Source: Oscillospiraceae bacterium
GTDB lineage: Bacteria; Bacillota; Clostridia; Oscillospirales; CAG-272
Assembly (NCBI GenBank): GCA_015064295.1
Contig: SVSM01000006.1
Coordinates: 1-61,971, forward strand
Length of the DNA stretch: 61,971 bases
Direction: 5' to 3'
Made by a program: the position numbers and the translations under genes. Shown piece after piece: positions 39,768 through 50,092 of the stretch (position 1 is the first letter of the stretch; every line of letters starts with the position of its first letter). The notes below the pieces were generated by a model that made no database searches, was not told where the DNA came from, and saw nothing but the letters and a program-made list of their open reading frames with translations.

Positions 39768-42700
39768 ATGCAAACGTCACTCGTCAAGAAGCTGTTCGTC
39801 GCCTTTATGGCCGCACTGCTTCTCGCCGGCAGCTTTGCCGCCGTCCCGGTTTCCGCCGCGGAGGGCGCACAAGACGCCGTCACCGGCACGGAGAGCACCG
39901 AGGGTACCACACCCGGTACCGACGCGGAGCTCCCCAAGACCGACATCATATTCCACGATGACCTGTCAGGCGGTGAAGCCGGCAGCCCGTATCTGGAATA
40001 CCGTGATCGCTATAAGGCGGATAAAGCCGAGAGTAGCATCACCATCAATGCCGTGGATTACGACAGGGAAAACACCACGTCGAATCCCGAGGTTTTGGAA
40101 AACTACGAAGGAAAGGGCTCGGCGCTCTATATGCCCGCCTCCGGCCTGACCTCTTGGAAGATCACCGTCCCCAAGACGGCGAGCTACGCCATTCGGATCA
40201 CCTATTATCCGGTGACCGAGCACGGCGGCAAGGAGGTCTCCACCTTCACCACCATCGAAAGAACCCTCTACATCGACGGAAGAATTCCCTTCTCCGAGGC
40301 TCGTTACTTCTACTTCCCCAGAACCTGGGAGTATGAGGACTGCGCGCTGGACGATGAAGGCCGCTACATCTTCCAAACCGATGCCAGCGGTAACGACGTC
40401 CGCCCGATCCGCTATGAAAAGCCGACCTGGCAGACCTATTATCTCCGCGACTGGCTGGGCTACACCATGGAGCCCTTCCAGTTCTACTTCACCGAGGGTG
40501 AGCACGTGCTGAGCTTCGCAGGAAGCCGCGAGCCCATCGTCATCTCCTCCATCGAGCTGTACGGCTACGAGGAGGAACCCACCTTTGAGGAATTTCTTGC
40601 GCAGAAGAAATCCGAGGGTGTCAAGGTCATCGACAAGATGGGAGAAAACCTCATCAAGATCCAGGCCGAGAACCCGGTTCTCATTTCCAACGCCTGCCTC
40701 TACCCCATCAACGACAGAACCTCGGCCCTGACTCAGCCCCAGGATCCTCAGCAGATCCGCTTCAATATCGTCAACAGTACCATTGTCAATCAGTGGATGC
40801 AGTATAAGGTGACGGTGCCGGAGGAGGGCCTCTACACCATCGCCATCCGCTTCCGTCAGAATGACCTGATCGGTATGTTTACCTCCCGCCGGATCCTCGT
40901 CAACGACGAGATCCAGTTTAGAGAGGCCTCCAACGTCCGCTTCAAGTACAATTCCGGCTGGCAGTCTTCGGTTGCCACCAACGGAGAGGACAATTTCCTG
41001 TTCTATCTCAAGGCCGGTGAGAACACCATCACCTTCGAGACGGTGCTGGGCGATATGACGGAATACGTCTATCAGATCGAGCAGCTCATCGACGAGCTGA
41101 ACGCGGCCTATAAGACCATCCTGCAGCTGACCGGCCCGACTCCCGACGCCTACCGTGACTACGGCTTCAACCGTCTGGTTCCCGAGGCCGTCGATACCAT
41201 CCGCCGCGCTGCCGTGGAGCTCTACCGCATCGCAGACGAGCTGGAGGCCGTCACCGGCGAGCTGGGTGACCAGGTCGCAACCCTGAAGACCATCGCCATC
41301 CTCTTTGAGACGATGGGTAAGGACGAGTACGAGATCGCACCGAACTTCGTCACCTTCAAGAACTACATCATCGCTCTCAGTAACTGGCTCTACGCATCGC
41401 TGAACCAGCCCCTGAAGATCGACTACTTCACCGTCCAGGGACAGAACGATCCCCTGCCCAAGGCGAAGCCGAACTTCTTCCAGGCCATGCTCTTCGAGCT
41501 GAAGGCCTTCTTCGGCTCCTTCTTCATGGACTACACCACCGTCGACTTCAAGAGCGAGGTGACCTTCAGCGAGGATAACACCGTGGAGCAGTGGATCACC
41601 ACCGCCCTCGGCCGTGACGACGCGCTGATCACCCGTAACCTGGTCGATACCTACTTCACCCCCGAGTCGGGCATCACCGTCAAGATGAAGGTCATTACCA
41701 CCGGCCTTACCGAGGCGGTTCTGGCCGGCATGGGTCCCGATATTGCCACCATGTCCTCGGTAGACACCATCACCTGGGGTCTCCGTAACGCGGTGGAGGA
41801 GCTGGACGGCATGCAGGGCTTCGACGAGGTAAAATCCTGGTACGGTCAGGATCAGGCCTCTCTGGCACCCCTTCAGATGGTGGACGCTCACGGTGAGTTC
41901 CATACCTACGGTCTGCCTCAGACCATGGACTTCTATATGATGTTCTACCGCGCCGACGTGCTGGAAAACGTCAACGTAAAGGTGCCCAAGACCTGGCAGG
42001 ATCTCTACGACATTCTGCCCGCTCTGCAGAGCTCCGACCTTGAGATCGGTATGCCCGGTCCGGCCATCGGCACCGTCGATAGCCTGGAGGGTCTGAAGAT
42101 CTTCCTCTATCAGATGGGCGGCGAGCTTTGGTCCGATGGCGGTTACGGCGTGGCGCTGAGTGAAAACGTGGCGCTGGATGCCTTTGAGGACTTCTGCGGT
42201 ATGTTCTCCAAGTATCGTTGCCCGGTCAACTACGATTTGACCCGTTTCCGTACCGGTGAGATCCCGATCGTCTTCGGTCCCGCGCTTTCCACCTACAATA
42301 CCCTGATGGCGTATTACGACATCCGCGGTCTCTGGAAGATGGCGCCTCTGCTCGGTATGGAGCAGGAGGACGGAACCATCAACCACACCTCTCCCGTAAC
42401 CGTTACCGCCCTCGTGATTCCGAGAGGCGCGCAGAATCCTGCCGCTACCTGGGAATACATGAAGTGGACGGTATCCCCCGAAAACCAGAAGCGGATCGCC
42501 AAGGAGCGTCTGGCGGTGAACCCCAACCCCACCGCAAAGTATAACACGCCTACCCTGGAGGCCCTTCTCGGGGAGGCGTGGACCGACGAGGAATATGAGG
42601 CCATCAAGGCACAGACCGAGCAGCTTGTGGGTATCCGCGAGTATCCCGGTAACTACATCATCAAGACCTACGTCAACTCCGCCTTCATGCAGGCGTACAG

Positions 42701-42857
42701 CTTCTACTCCGATGCCTCCGACGAGCTCCTTGACCGCGTTCCCAGCATCAATAAGGAGATCGCCCGTAAGCGTGACGACTTCAAGATGGACTACTTTGAT
42801 ATCAGCGGCGAGTATCATCCCGGCCGTTACATCACCGAGCCGATCTACGGCAAGTGA
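39768..42857 (+). CDS. Giant extracellular solute-binding protein with N-terminal carbohydrate-binding-like domains
   Basis: This 1029-residue protein starts with a Sec signal peptide (cleavage likely after VSAA, about residue 31) and has no lipobox cysteine. Two CBM6-like beta-sandwich domains (about 75-275 and 290-430) share YxITxY/GEHVLSF-type strands. A helical region (about 450-620) follows. The last 400 residues are a family 1 solute-binding domain (LPQTMDFYMMFYRADVLE, KVPKTWQDLYDILP). It should capture oligosaccharides for the adjacent permeases. The lack of a lipid anchor is odd for a Gram-positive binding protein. Exact sugar unknown. Confidence 0.88.
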   Translation: MQTSLVKKLFVAFMAALLLAGSFAAVPVSAAEGAQDAVTGTESTEGTTPGTDAELPKTDIIFHDDLSGGEAGSPYLEYRDRYKADKAESSITINAVDYDRENTTSNPEVLENYEGKGSALYMPASGLTSWKITVPKTASYAIRITYYPVTEHGGKEVSTFTTIERTLYIDGRIPFSEARYFYFPRTWEYEDCALDDEGRYIFQTDASGNDVRPIRYEKPTWQTYYLRDWLGYTMEPFQFYFTEGEHVLSFAGSREPIVISSIELYGYEEEPTFEEFLAQKKSEGVKVIDKMGENLIKIQAENPVLISNACLYPINDRTSALTQPQDPQQIRFNIVNSTIVNQWMQYKVTVPEEGLYTIAIRFRQNDLIGMFTSRRILVNDEIQFREASNVRFKYNSGWQSSVATNGEDNFLFYLKAGENTITFETVLGDMTEYVYQIEQLIDELNAAYKTILQLTGPTPDAYRDYGFNRLVPEAVDTIRRAAVELYRIADELEAVTGELGDQVATLKTIAILFETMGKDEYEIAPNFVTFKNYIIALSNWLYASLNQPLKIDYFTVQGQNDPLPKAKPNFFQAMLFELKAFFGSFFMDYTTVDFKSEVTFSEDNTVEQWITTALGRDDALITRNLVDTYFTPESGITVKMKVITTGLTEAVLAGMGPDIATMSSVDTITWGLRNAVEELDGMQGFDEVKSWYGQDQASLAPLQMVDAHGEFHTYGLPQTMDFYMMFYRADVLENVNVKVPKTWQDLYDILPALQSSDLEIGMPGPAIGTVDSLEGLKIFLYQMGGELWSDGGYGVALSENVALDAFEDFCGMFSKYRCPVNYDLTRFRTGEIPIVFGPALSTYNTLMAYYDIRGLWKMAPLLGMEQEDGTINHTSPVTVTALVIPRGAQNPAATWEYMKWTVSPENQKRIAKERLAVNPNPTAKYNTPTLEALLGEAWTDEEYEAIKAQTEQLVGIREYPGNYIIKTYVNSAFMQAYSFYSDASDELLDRVPSINKEIARKRDDFKMDYFDISGEYHPGRYITEPIYGK

Positions 42858-42893
42858 TCCTGATCCCCAATTCATCGAAAAGGAGAAAATGTT

Positions 42894-43859
42894 ATGACTA
42901 ACAATGCAACTCAAAAAGATGTATTGCCTCACGATCAGGAATATCATTCGAAGCCCATTTCCAAAGGAAAGTATATCGCCGTTCAGATGAAGAAGACCTG
43001 GAAGGGCTACGTGATGATCGCCCCCTTCCTGATCATGTTCATCGCCTTTACGGTGGTACCGGTGCTTTTGTCCATCGTGCTCAGCTTTACATCCTTTAAT
43101 ATGCTCGAGTGGCCGGAATTCAAGGGTGTGCAGAATTACATCCAGCTCTTCCTGGCCGATGACCTGTTCATCACGGCCTTCTCGAACACCATGCTCTTTG
43201 CGATCACCACCGGCCCGATCTCGTTCATTCTGGCGTTTATCGTGGCCTGGTTCATCAACGAGCTTCCTCCCAAGCTTCGTGCCTTCGTTACCATCATCTT
43301 CTACGCACCGTCCATTGCCGGTACCGCTTACCTGGTATGGGGTATCTTCTTCCAGGGCGATATTTACGGCTATGTTAACGGTTGGCTGCTCAAGATGGGA
43401 ATGATCTCGTCGCCGATCGTCTTCTTCAAGGATACCCGATTCATCGTTCCTCTTTGTATCGTGGTGGCCCTGTGGACCTCCCTCGGCACCTCGTTCCTCT
43501 CCAACATCGCCGGTCTTCAGGGCGTCGACCGCTCCCTCTATGAGGCGGGCGCCATCGACGGTGTTAAGAACCGCTGGCAGGAGGCCTGGTACATTACCCT
43601 TCCTTCCATGCGTTCCATCCTGCTCTTCGGAGCCGTCCTTTCCATCACCGGCGCCTTCGGCTTCGGCGGTATCGTGGACGCCCTCTGCGGAAACCCCTCC
43701 ACCGACTACGTTGCCTGGACGCTTCAACATCATTTGGTGGAATATATGGGCGTCCGTTTCGAGTATGGATATGCCTCTGCCATATCCGTGGTGCTCTTCG
43801 CCATCATGATGGGCGCCAATATGCTGGTGCAGAAATTCCTTGCAAAGGTGGGACAGTGA
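42894..43859 (+). CDS. Sugar ABC transporter permease (MalF type), pair 1
   Basis: This 321-residue protein has six membrane helices and the EAA loop EAGAIDGVKNRWQEAWYITL that docks the ATPase. It is a MalF/UgpA-like permease. AAAGGAG precedes the ATG. Its stop is 1 nt before the partner permease gene. It follows the binding-protein gene by 36 nt. Confidence 0.93.
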   Translation: MTNNATQKDVLPHDQEYHSKPISKGKYIAVQMKKTWKGYVMIAPFLIMFIAFTVVPVLLSIVLSFTSFNMLEWPEFKGVQNYIQLFLADDLFITAFSNTMLFAITTGPISFILAFIVAWFINELPPKLRAFVTIIFYAPSIAGTAYLVWGIFFQGDIYGYVNGWLLKMGMISSPIVFFKDTRFIVPLCIVVALWTSLGTSFLSNIAGLQGVDRSLYEAGAIDGVKNRWQEAWYITLPSMRSILLFGAVLSITGAFGFGGIVDALCGNPSTDYVAWTLQHHLVEYMGVRFEYGYASAISVVLFAIMMGANMLVQKFLAKVGQ

Positions 43860-43860
43860 T

Positions 43861-44730
43861 ATGGCTTCTAAGAAACTTCGTGTCAGAAATCATCGCGTTG
43901 TCCTGAACCGCTCCAAGGGCGGTGACGCCGGCATTACCGTTATGCTCTTCATCCTGGGCCTCGTGATGTTCCTCCCCATGTGGTACCTGATCATCACGGC
44001 TCTGAAGCCTCTCGGCGAGCGGAATATCACGCCTCCGAATCTCTACGTCATCAAGCCCACGCTTCAGAACTTCATCGACCTGTTCTCCAACATGAACAGT
44101 ACCTGGGTTCCGATCTCTCGTTACATCTTCAACACCGTCATCATCTCGGTGGCGGCAACCCTGGGATGCCTGATCCTGGGCTCTCTTACCGCGTATGCGC
44201 TGTCGAAGATCCGCTTCCCGGGACGGAACGGGATCTTCAAGATGATCCAGTGGTCGCTGATGATCAGCTCGACTATCTCCGGCATCACCAACTTCTTCAT
44301 CTTCGTCTTCCTTGGCTGGCTGAATACCTACTACATCTCCATCATTCCCGTCTGGGCCTCCACCCTGGGTCTGTACCTGATGAAGCAGTTTATCGATGCC
44401 AACGTGTCGGACGAAATGATTGAGGCGGCGCGTATCGACGGTGCGGGCGAGTTCCGCATCTACTGGCAGATCGTCATGCCCCTGGTCAAGCCCGCATGGC
44501 TGACGCTCCTGGTCACCACCTTCCAGAACGTCTGGAACGCCGGTGCCTCGGGATACGTGTGGGATGAGTCGCTGAAGACCTTCAACACGGCCATCTCGCT
44601 GATCAGCGGCGTCAGCGCCGGTGCCGGCTCGGCCGGCTCGGTGGTCATGATGAGCGTGCCGATCATCATCTTTATCGTGAACCAAGCTAAGATCGTCGAG
44701 ACCATGGGCTCGTCGGGTATGAAGGACTAA
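43861..44730 (+). CDS. Carbohydrate ABC transporter permease (MalG type), pair 1
   Basis: This 289-residue MalG-like permease has six helices and the EAA motif EAARIDGAGEFRIYWQIVMP. I place the start at ATG 43861, directly after the first permease. It should pair with the 42894 permease. No ATPase gene is in the operon, so a shared MsmX-like ATPase encoded elsewhere is expected. Confidence 0.93.
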   Translation: MASKKLRVRNHRVVLNRSKGGDAGITVMLFILGLVMFLPMWYLIITALKPLGERNITPPNLYVIKPTLQNFIDLFSNMNSTWVPISRYIFNTVIISVAATLGCLILGSLTAYALSKIRFPGRNGIFKMIQWSLMISSTISGITNFFIFVFLGWLNTYYISIIPVWASTLGLYLMKQFIDANVSDEMIEAARIDGAGEFRIYWQIVMPLVKPAWLTLLVTTFQNVWNAGASGYVWDESLKTFNTAISLISGVSAGAGSAGSVVMMSVPIIIFIVNQAKIVETMGSSGMKD

Positions 44731-44741
44731 GGAGGTATCGC

Positions 44742-46871
44742 ATGAAAAAGACATTCGTTCGCATTTTCTGCGTGCTTGCTGCCCTGCTGATGGTTCTGCC
44801 TTACGGCGCCATGGCGGCCTCCTACCAGACCTACACCTACTCTATCGACGGTACCCAGTTGTCCTCCCCCGATGCCTACACCCCCGCCCCGATGCAGGTT
44901 GACTCGGCATATATGGGCCTCCCCGAGGCGCTGACCACCCCCGATGACCTGGTGGTGGACAAAAAGGGCAACGTCTACATTGCCGACTCCGGCAACAGCT
45001 GCGTGTATGCTCTTGACAGCAACTTTAAGTTCCGCTTCAAGCTTTCTTCCTTTATTAATAGTAACGGCATCGACGATGCTCTCTCGGGATGTAAGGGATG
45101 CTTCGTCACCGACAAGTACATCTACGTTGCCGATACCAACAAGAACCGTATCGTCATCTTCGATCTTGACGGTAAGTACGTAAGACACCTGGAGGAGCCG
45201 AAGTCGGAGATCTTCGAGGCCAACGCCTTCTATAAGCCGATCGCCCTGGCGGTCGACGCTTCGGAGCGTATCTACGTGGTTTCCTCCTCCACCTATCAGG
45301 GTATCATTTCCCTGGATTCCGACGGCAACTTCCTCAGCTTCGTCGGTGCGCAAAAGGTTGCCGCCAACATGTGGGATATTTTCTGGCGGCAGTTCCAGTC
45401 GGCTAAGCAAAGAGCGCAGTCCGTCCGGAATATTCCGACGGAGTATAACAACATTACCATCGATGATTCCGGCTTTATCTACTGCACTACCTCCTCCATC
45501 GATTCCAGTGCTCAGCAGGCTGCCATCGACAGTAAGGACGGTGCCTATGCGCCGGTTAAGCGTTTCAACGCCAGCGGCTCCGATATCCTCGGACGTAACG
45601 GCTTCTTCGGACCCGGCGGTGAGGTCAAGGTCAACACCGACGTGACCAAGAGCGATAAGATCGGTGCTTCCAAGATCATCGACGTCGCCCTCGGCCCGGC
45701 CAGAAGCTGGTCTATCATCGACCAGACCCGTTCCAAGATCTACACCTACGACCAGTACGGTCAGCTGCTCTTCATCTTCGGTGACACCGGCCCCATGCTG
45801 GGTAACATCCAGAAGATGACCGCCTTCACCTATCAGGGCACCAACCTGCTGGTGATGGACGGCAGCACCAAGAGTATCACCGTCTACATCCGTACCGACT
45901 ACGGTGACACCCTGATCAAGGCGCTTCAGAACGAGATCGACCGTAACTACGAGGCGGCCGTCGACGACTATAAGGACATCCTGCAGAGAAACAGTAACTT
46001 CGATGCCGCCTACATTGGTATCGGTAAGGCCCTGTACCGTCAGGGACAGTACGAGGAGTCCATGAAAATGTTCTCCGCCGCCTATGAGACGAGCAACTAC
46101 TCCAAGGCCTTCAAGGAGCTTCGTCAGGAATGGGCCAATAAGTACTTCATCCTGATCCCCATCGTCATCGTCGTGGTGCTTTTCGTGGTCGTGAAGTTCT
46201 TCGGCTACGCCGCCAAGGTCAACAAGGCGACCTCGCTGAAGAAGGGCAAGCGGAGCTTCAAGGAGGAGATCCTGTTCGCCTTCCATCTGATCTTCCACCC
46301 CTTCGACGGCTTCTGGGATCTGAAGCACGAGAAGCGCGGTTCGGTTCGCGGCGCCATCTTCTATCTGGCGCTGGGCCTGGTCACTGTCTGCTATCAGTCG
46401 ATTGGCCAATCGTACATCTTTAACCCCAGAGCCAGCTACGGCTCCATGTTCACCACCTGCATCTCCCTTTTGGTGCCGGTCGTGCTGTGGGTCGTGGGTA
46501 ACTGGTGTCTGACGACGCTGTTCGACGGCGAAGGCAGCCTGAAGGATATCTTCATTGCCACCTGCTATTCCGTCGTGCCGCTGATTCTGCTGATCATTCC
46601 CGCCACCGCCATCACGAATATCCTGACGGCGTCGGAAGTGACGATTTATTCCATGTTAGTTTCGGTCGCCTGGGTATGGACGGGACTTCTCCTGTTCTTC
46701 GGCACCATGGTGACCCACGATTACTCGCTCTCGAAGAACGTCATCACCTGTATCGGAACCATCGTCGCCATGGCCTTCATCATGTTCTGCGGCGTGCTGT
46801 TCTCGACGCTGCTGCTGAAGATGGTGAACTTCGTATCGGGTATCGTGACCGAAATTTCGTATCGAATGTAA
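44742..46871 (+). CDS. Exported beta-propeller (NHL) and TPR protein with C-terminal Yip1-like membrane domain
   Basis: This 709-residue protein has a signal peptide, an extracytoplasmic NHL-type beta-propeller (TPDDLVVDKKGNVYIADS and further repeats, about 60-400), a short TPR pair (about 405-470), a membrane helix near 475-495, and a C-terminal domain of about five helices resembling Yip1 proteins. Such proteins are often encoded in large-binding-protein sugar operons of Clostridia; their role is not known. It may present or process substrate at the membrane. Confidence 0.8.
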   Translation: MKKTFVRIFCVLAALLMVLPYGAMAASYQTYTYSIDGTQLSSPDAYTPAPMQVDSAYMGLPEALTTPDDLVVDKKGNVYIADSGNSCVYALDSNFKFRFKLSSFINSNGIDDALSGCKGCFVTDKYIYVADTNKNRIVIFDLDGKYVRHLEEPKSEIFEANAFYKPIALAVDASERIYVVSSSTYQGIISLDSDGNFLSFVGAQKVAANMWDIFWRQFQSAKQRAQSVRNIPTEYNNITIDDSGFIYCTTSSIDSSAQQAAIDSKDGAYAPVKRFNASGSDILGRNGFFGPGGEVKVNTDVTKSDKIGASKIIDVALGPARSWSIIDQTRSKIYTYDQYGQLLFIFGDTGPMLGNIQKMTAFTYQGTNLLVMDGSTKSITVYIRTDYGDTLIKALQNEIDRNYEAAVDDYKDILQRNSNFDAAYIGIGKALYRQGQYEESMKMFSAAYETSNYSKAFKELRQEWANKYFILIPIVIVVVLFVVVKFFGYAAKVNKATSLKKGKRSFKEEILFAFHLIFHPFDGFWDLKHEKRGSVRGAIFYLALGLVTVCYQSIGQSYIFNPRASYGSMFTTCISLLVPVVLWVVGNWCLTTLFDGEGSLKDIFIATCYSVVPLILLIIPATAITNILTASEVTIYSMLVSVAWVWTGLLLFFGTMVTHDYSLSKNVITCIGTIVAMAFIMFCGVLFSTLLLKMVNFVSGIVTEISYRM

Positions 46872-46894
46872 GGAAAAGGAAGGAGAAGATAGAA

Positions 46895-49800
46895 ATGAAT
46901 TTGAAGCATAGATTTTTATCGGCACTCATGGCTTTCCTTATGATCCTCGGTACGCTTACCACGCTCTCGATCTTCCCGGTCTTTGCCGAAGAAGCGGCAG
47001 AGGAAGAGGAAGTCGAGAAGGAAACCATCGATTACCACAAGGATGTGTTTGCAAGCAGGGAAGCCAAGCTGGCGACCATGACGCTGAAGCTGGAGCGCTT
47101 CGGCTATCAGCTCTATTACGAGCCTTATACCGGAGAGGTAGCGGTGAAGAACGTGGCAACCGGCGACGTTCTGTTCACCAACCCCTACGACGTAGGTGGC
47201 GTGCAGGCCTCCGCATCCTTGAAAAACGAGTTCCTGTCCCAGATCATTATCAAGTATAGCAATAATGAGGGCAACGAAGCGACGATGTTCAGCTACGTGG
47301 AGGCTGCCCAAAGAGGACAGATCAAGGCCAAGAGCATCAAGAACGGTATCCGTGTCGAATACATCATGGGTAAGCAGGAAGCCCGTATGCTGGTGCCCGA
47401 GCAGATCGAAAAGTCTCGTTTTGAGGAGAAGATCCTCGCGAACATTACCGATAAGACAAAGCTCGCCCTGATGAAAGCTTTGTATTCGGAAAAGAATCCC
47501 TTTGATTCTACGTTAAGCGATGCGGATAAAAAGGCCATGCAAAAGACCTATCCCATCACCGAGAAGTACGCCATTTACGTGATTACGGCAGACGTTTCTC
47601 AGCGCGAGCGTAATCAGCTGGAGGCGATGATCAAGGAATTCTGCCCCGCCTACACCTACGAGGAGCTGGAGTACGACCACAACCTGGTCGAGTATACCAG
47701 CTTGGATAAGAACCCCGTTCAGTTCCGCTTGGCTCTGGAGTATTACCTTGACGAGTCCGGTCTTTCGGTTCGTCTTCCTGCCAACGGCATCCGCTTTGAT
47801 CAGAGCCAGCTTCAGCTGGAATTCATTCGGATCTTGCCGTATATGGGAGCAGGCTCCTCGGAGTTTACCGGCTACACCATGATTCCGGATGGCTCCGGAG
47901 CGCTGGTGCGCTTTGAGGACATTATGAAGACCGGCTCGGCCCGTCTTCTGACGGGATCTCTCTACGGTCACGACTACGCCTATCATACCATCACCGGCTC
48001 TAACCAGCAGGTCATGCGCCTGCCGATCTTCGGCCTTGTGGAGGACACCGTCCATACCGAGACCGTGATTAAGCCCGACGAGAGCGTCGGCACCGACGTC
48101 GGTTCCTCCGATGTCGCCTCTGCCGCACCTGCCGAGGAATCGGCAGAGAGTGATTCCGCGGATAGCTCCGCCGATTCCGAGGACACCTCTACCGCCCCCG
48201 AGGCTCCCGTTGAAACCATTACCTACCGCAAAAAGAGCGGTTGGGTGGCCATTATCGAAGAGGGCGACGCCCTGGCCAGCATTACCTCTGCTCACGGCGG
48301 TAACACCTATAAGTACAATTCGGTCTATACCGAGTTTAACCCCAGACCGAAGGACAGCTACAACCTGGCTTCCTCCATTTCGGTGGCCGGCAATAACACC
48401 TGGACGGTGGTATCCGACCGCAAGTATACCGGTAGCTATCGCATCCGTTATATCATGCTCACCGACCTGGAGTACGCCGAGAAGAACGGCCTTGACGCCG
48501 CCGGCTGCTTCGACACCAGCTACGTCGGTATGGCTCTTGCCTACCGTAACGAGCTGATCCGTGCCGGAAAGCTGACGAAGCTGAACACGCAGAAGGATCA
48601 GATCCCGCTGTATCTGGAAACCTTGGGCGTGATCAACGTACAGGATAAGGTCCTGTCCATTCCCGTTACCGTCAAAAAGCCGCTGACCACCTTTGAGGAC
48701 ATCAAGACCATCACCAAGGAGCTTGGTGATGCCGGTATTCACAATCTGGTCTATAAGCTGACGGGCTACATCAACGGCGGTATGTCCAACACCGTTGCCA
48801 ACCGCATTGACGTAGAGAAGACTGCCGGCGACGACGCCGGTCTGACCGATCTTTTCGGTTATGCTAAGGACGAAGACCTTGAGATCTTCCTTGACATGGA
48901 CTTCTCCTACGCCAGAAAGGATACGGCGTTTGACGGCTTCAGCAAGAAGACCCAGGCAGTCCGTACCATTGACGGCCGTTACACCCAGAAGCGTACCTAT
49001 AGCGCCGTGCTTCAGTACTTCACCTCCACCGGTATGATCGCCATTTCTCCCTCCGTCTTCTCGGATATTTTCCAGAGCGCCCAGGGTGATCTGAGTGCCA
49101 TCGGTGTGACCGGCGTATCGCTGGGTACCATCGGTTCGGATCTGAACTCCGACTTTGACGAGGACGATCCTTACAACCGCGAGGACTCCAAGCAGCACGT
49201 CGTGAAGACCCTTGCCAAGATCCGTGAGGCGGGTTACTCGGTCATGATGGAGGGCGGCAACGCTTACGCCGTACCCTACGCCAACCACGTGCTGAAAGTA
49301 GCCCTTGACAGTAGTAACTACACCTACGCAAGCGAAACCATTCCGCTGATCGGTCTGGTCTACCACGGCTATCTGAATTACGCCGGTAACGCCACCAACA
49401 CCGCAGGCGATATTCGTTACGAGACCCTGAAGATGCTGGAAAACGGTGCTAACCCCTACTTCATTCTGGTTTACCGCAACGCGGAAAAGCTGAAGGAGAG
49501 CGTCACCCTGTCCCAGTACTTCTCCATCTCCTACGAGAACTGGAAGGAAGACCTGATCGACACCTACCGCGCACTGAACCGTGCCCTCGGCCCTGTGATG
49601 AATGCAGCGATGGTGGGTCACGAGTTTGTGATCGGCGAGCGCATTCCTTCTGAGGAAGAAAAGCTGGCCGACGAGGAGCAGGAGCGCCTGGAGGCCGAGG
49701 AGGCCGAGCGTCTTGAGCAAGAGGCCGCCGCAGAGTCGGAGCGTCTTGAAAATCTGGAGAATCACCTGAGCAACAAGAAGCCCGCCACAACCGAGACCGA

Positions 49801-50092
49801 GGAGACCGAGGGCGACGAGACGACTGCCGTCGAGACCCCCGTTCCCGACAGCTCCGAGGATGAGACCGAGGAGCCTGAGGAGGACGGGTACGAGTACACC
49901 AAGTACACCTCCGATAACGGCATGATCGTGAAGGTCTCCTTCGAGAATGGGTACTCCTTCATTCTCAACTACAACATTTTCGCCGTCACGGTCAAGGAGA
50001 CCGGAGACACCGCCATTCCCGCCCTCGGCTATCTCGTTCTGAACGACCGGGGTGAGGTCGTTGTCAACAGCGGAGAGGAGGCAGCAGCATGA
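46895..50092 (+). CDS. Large exported DUF5696-type protein of the sugar-uptake operon
   Basis: This protein of 1065 residues starts at ATG 46895 with GGAAGGAG upstream; the open frame extends further 5' but overlaps the previous gene. A signal peptide (about 1-31) is followed by an acidic stretch and DUF5696-like segments (MIPDGSGALVRFEDI, later EDLEIFLDMDFSYA). The S/A/E-rich insert around residue 410 and the E/A-rich coiled coil near 920-965 are low-complexity. A glycosidase-like barrel is possible, but no catalytic residues are assigned. Its stop overlaps the next start (ATGA). Confidence 0.75.
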   Translation: MNLKHRFLSALMAFLMILGTLTTLSIFPVFAEEAAEEEEVEKETIDYHKDVFASREAKLATMTLKLERFGYQLYYEPYTGEVAVKNVATGDVLFTNPYDVGGVQASASLKNEFLSQIIIKYSNNEGNEATMFSYVEAAQRGQIKAKSIKNGIRVEYIMGKQEARMLVPEQIEKSRFEEKILANITDKTKLALMKALYSEKNPFDSTLSDADKKAMQKTYPITEKYAIYVITADVSQRERNQLEAMIKEFCPAYTYEELEYDHNLVEYTSLDKNPVQFRLALEYYLDESGLSVRLPANGIRFDQSQLQLEFIRILPYMGAGSSEFTGYTMIPDGSGALVRFEDIMKTGSARLLTGSLYGHDYAYHTITGSNQQVMRLPIFGLVEDTVHTETVIKPDESVGTDVGSSDVASAAPAEESAESDSADSSADSEDTSTAPEAPVETITYRKKSGWVAIIEEGDALASITSAHGGNTYKYNSVYTEFNPRPKDSYNLASSISVAGNNTWTVVSDRKYTGSYRIRYIMLTDLEYAEKNGLDAAGCFDTSYVGMALAYRNELIRAGKLTKLNTQKDQIPLYLETLGVINVQDKVLSIPVTVKKPLTTFEDIKTITKELGDAGIHNLVYKLTGYINGGMSNTVANRIDVEKTAGDDAGLTDLFGYAKDEDLEIFLDMDFSYARKDTAFDGFSKKTQAVRTIDGRYTQKRTYSAVLQYFTSTGMIAISPSVFSDIFQSAQGDLSAIGVTGVSLGTIGSDLNSDFDEDDPYNREDSKQHVVKTLAKIREAGYSVMMEGGNAYAVPYANHVLKVALDSSNYTYASETIPLIGLVYHGYLNYAGNATNTAGDIRYETLKMLENGANPYFILVYRNAEKLKESVTLSQYFSISYENWKEDLIDTYRALNRALGPVMNAAMVGHEFVIGERIPSEEEKLADEEQERLEAEEAERLEQEAAAESERLENLENHLSNKKPATTETEETEGDETTAVETPVPDSSEDETEEPEEDGYEYTKYTSDNGMIVKVSFENGYSFILNYNIFAVTVKETGDTAIPALGYLVLNDRGEVVVNSGEEAAA

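Noticed and set aside
39966-43733. Minus-strand open frame of 1255 codons across the binding protein and permease genes
   Set aside because: It is antisense to well-identified genes, has a repetitive D/G/V/H/E-rich composition typical of the complement of GC3-rich codons, and shows no domain or ribosome binding site.
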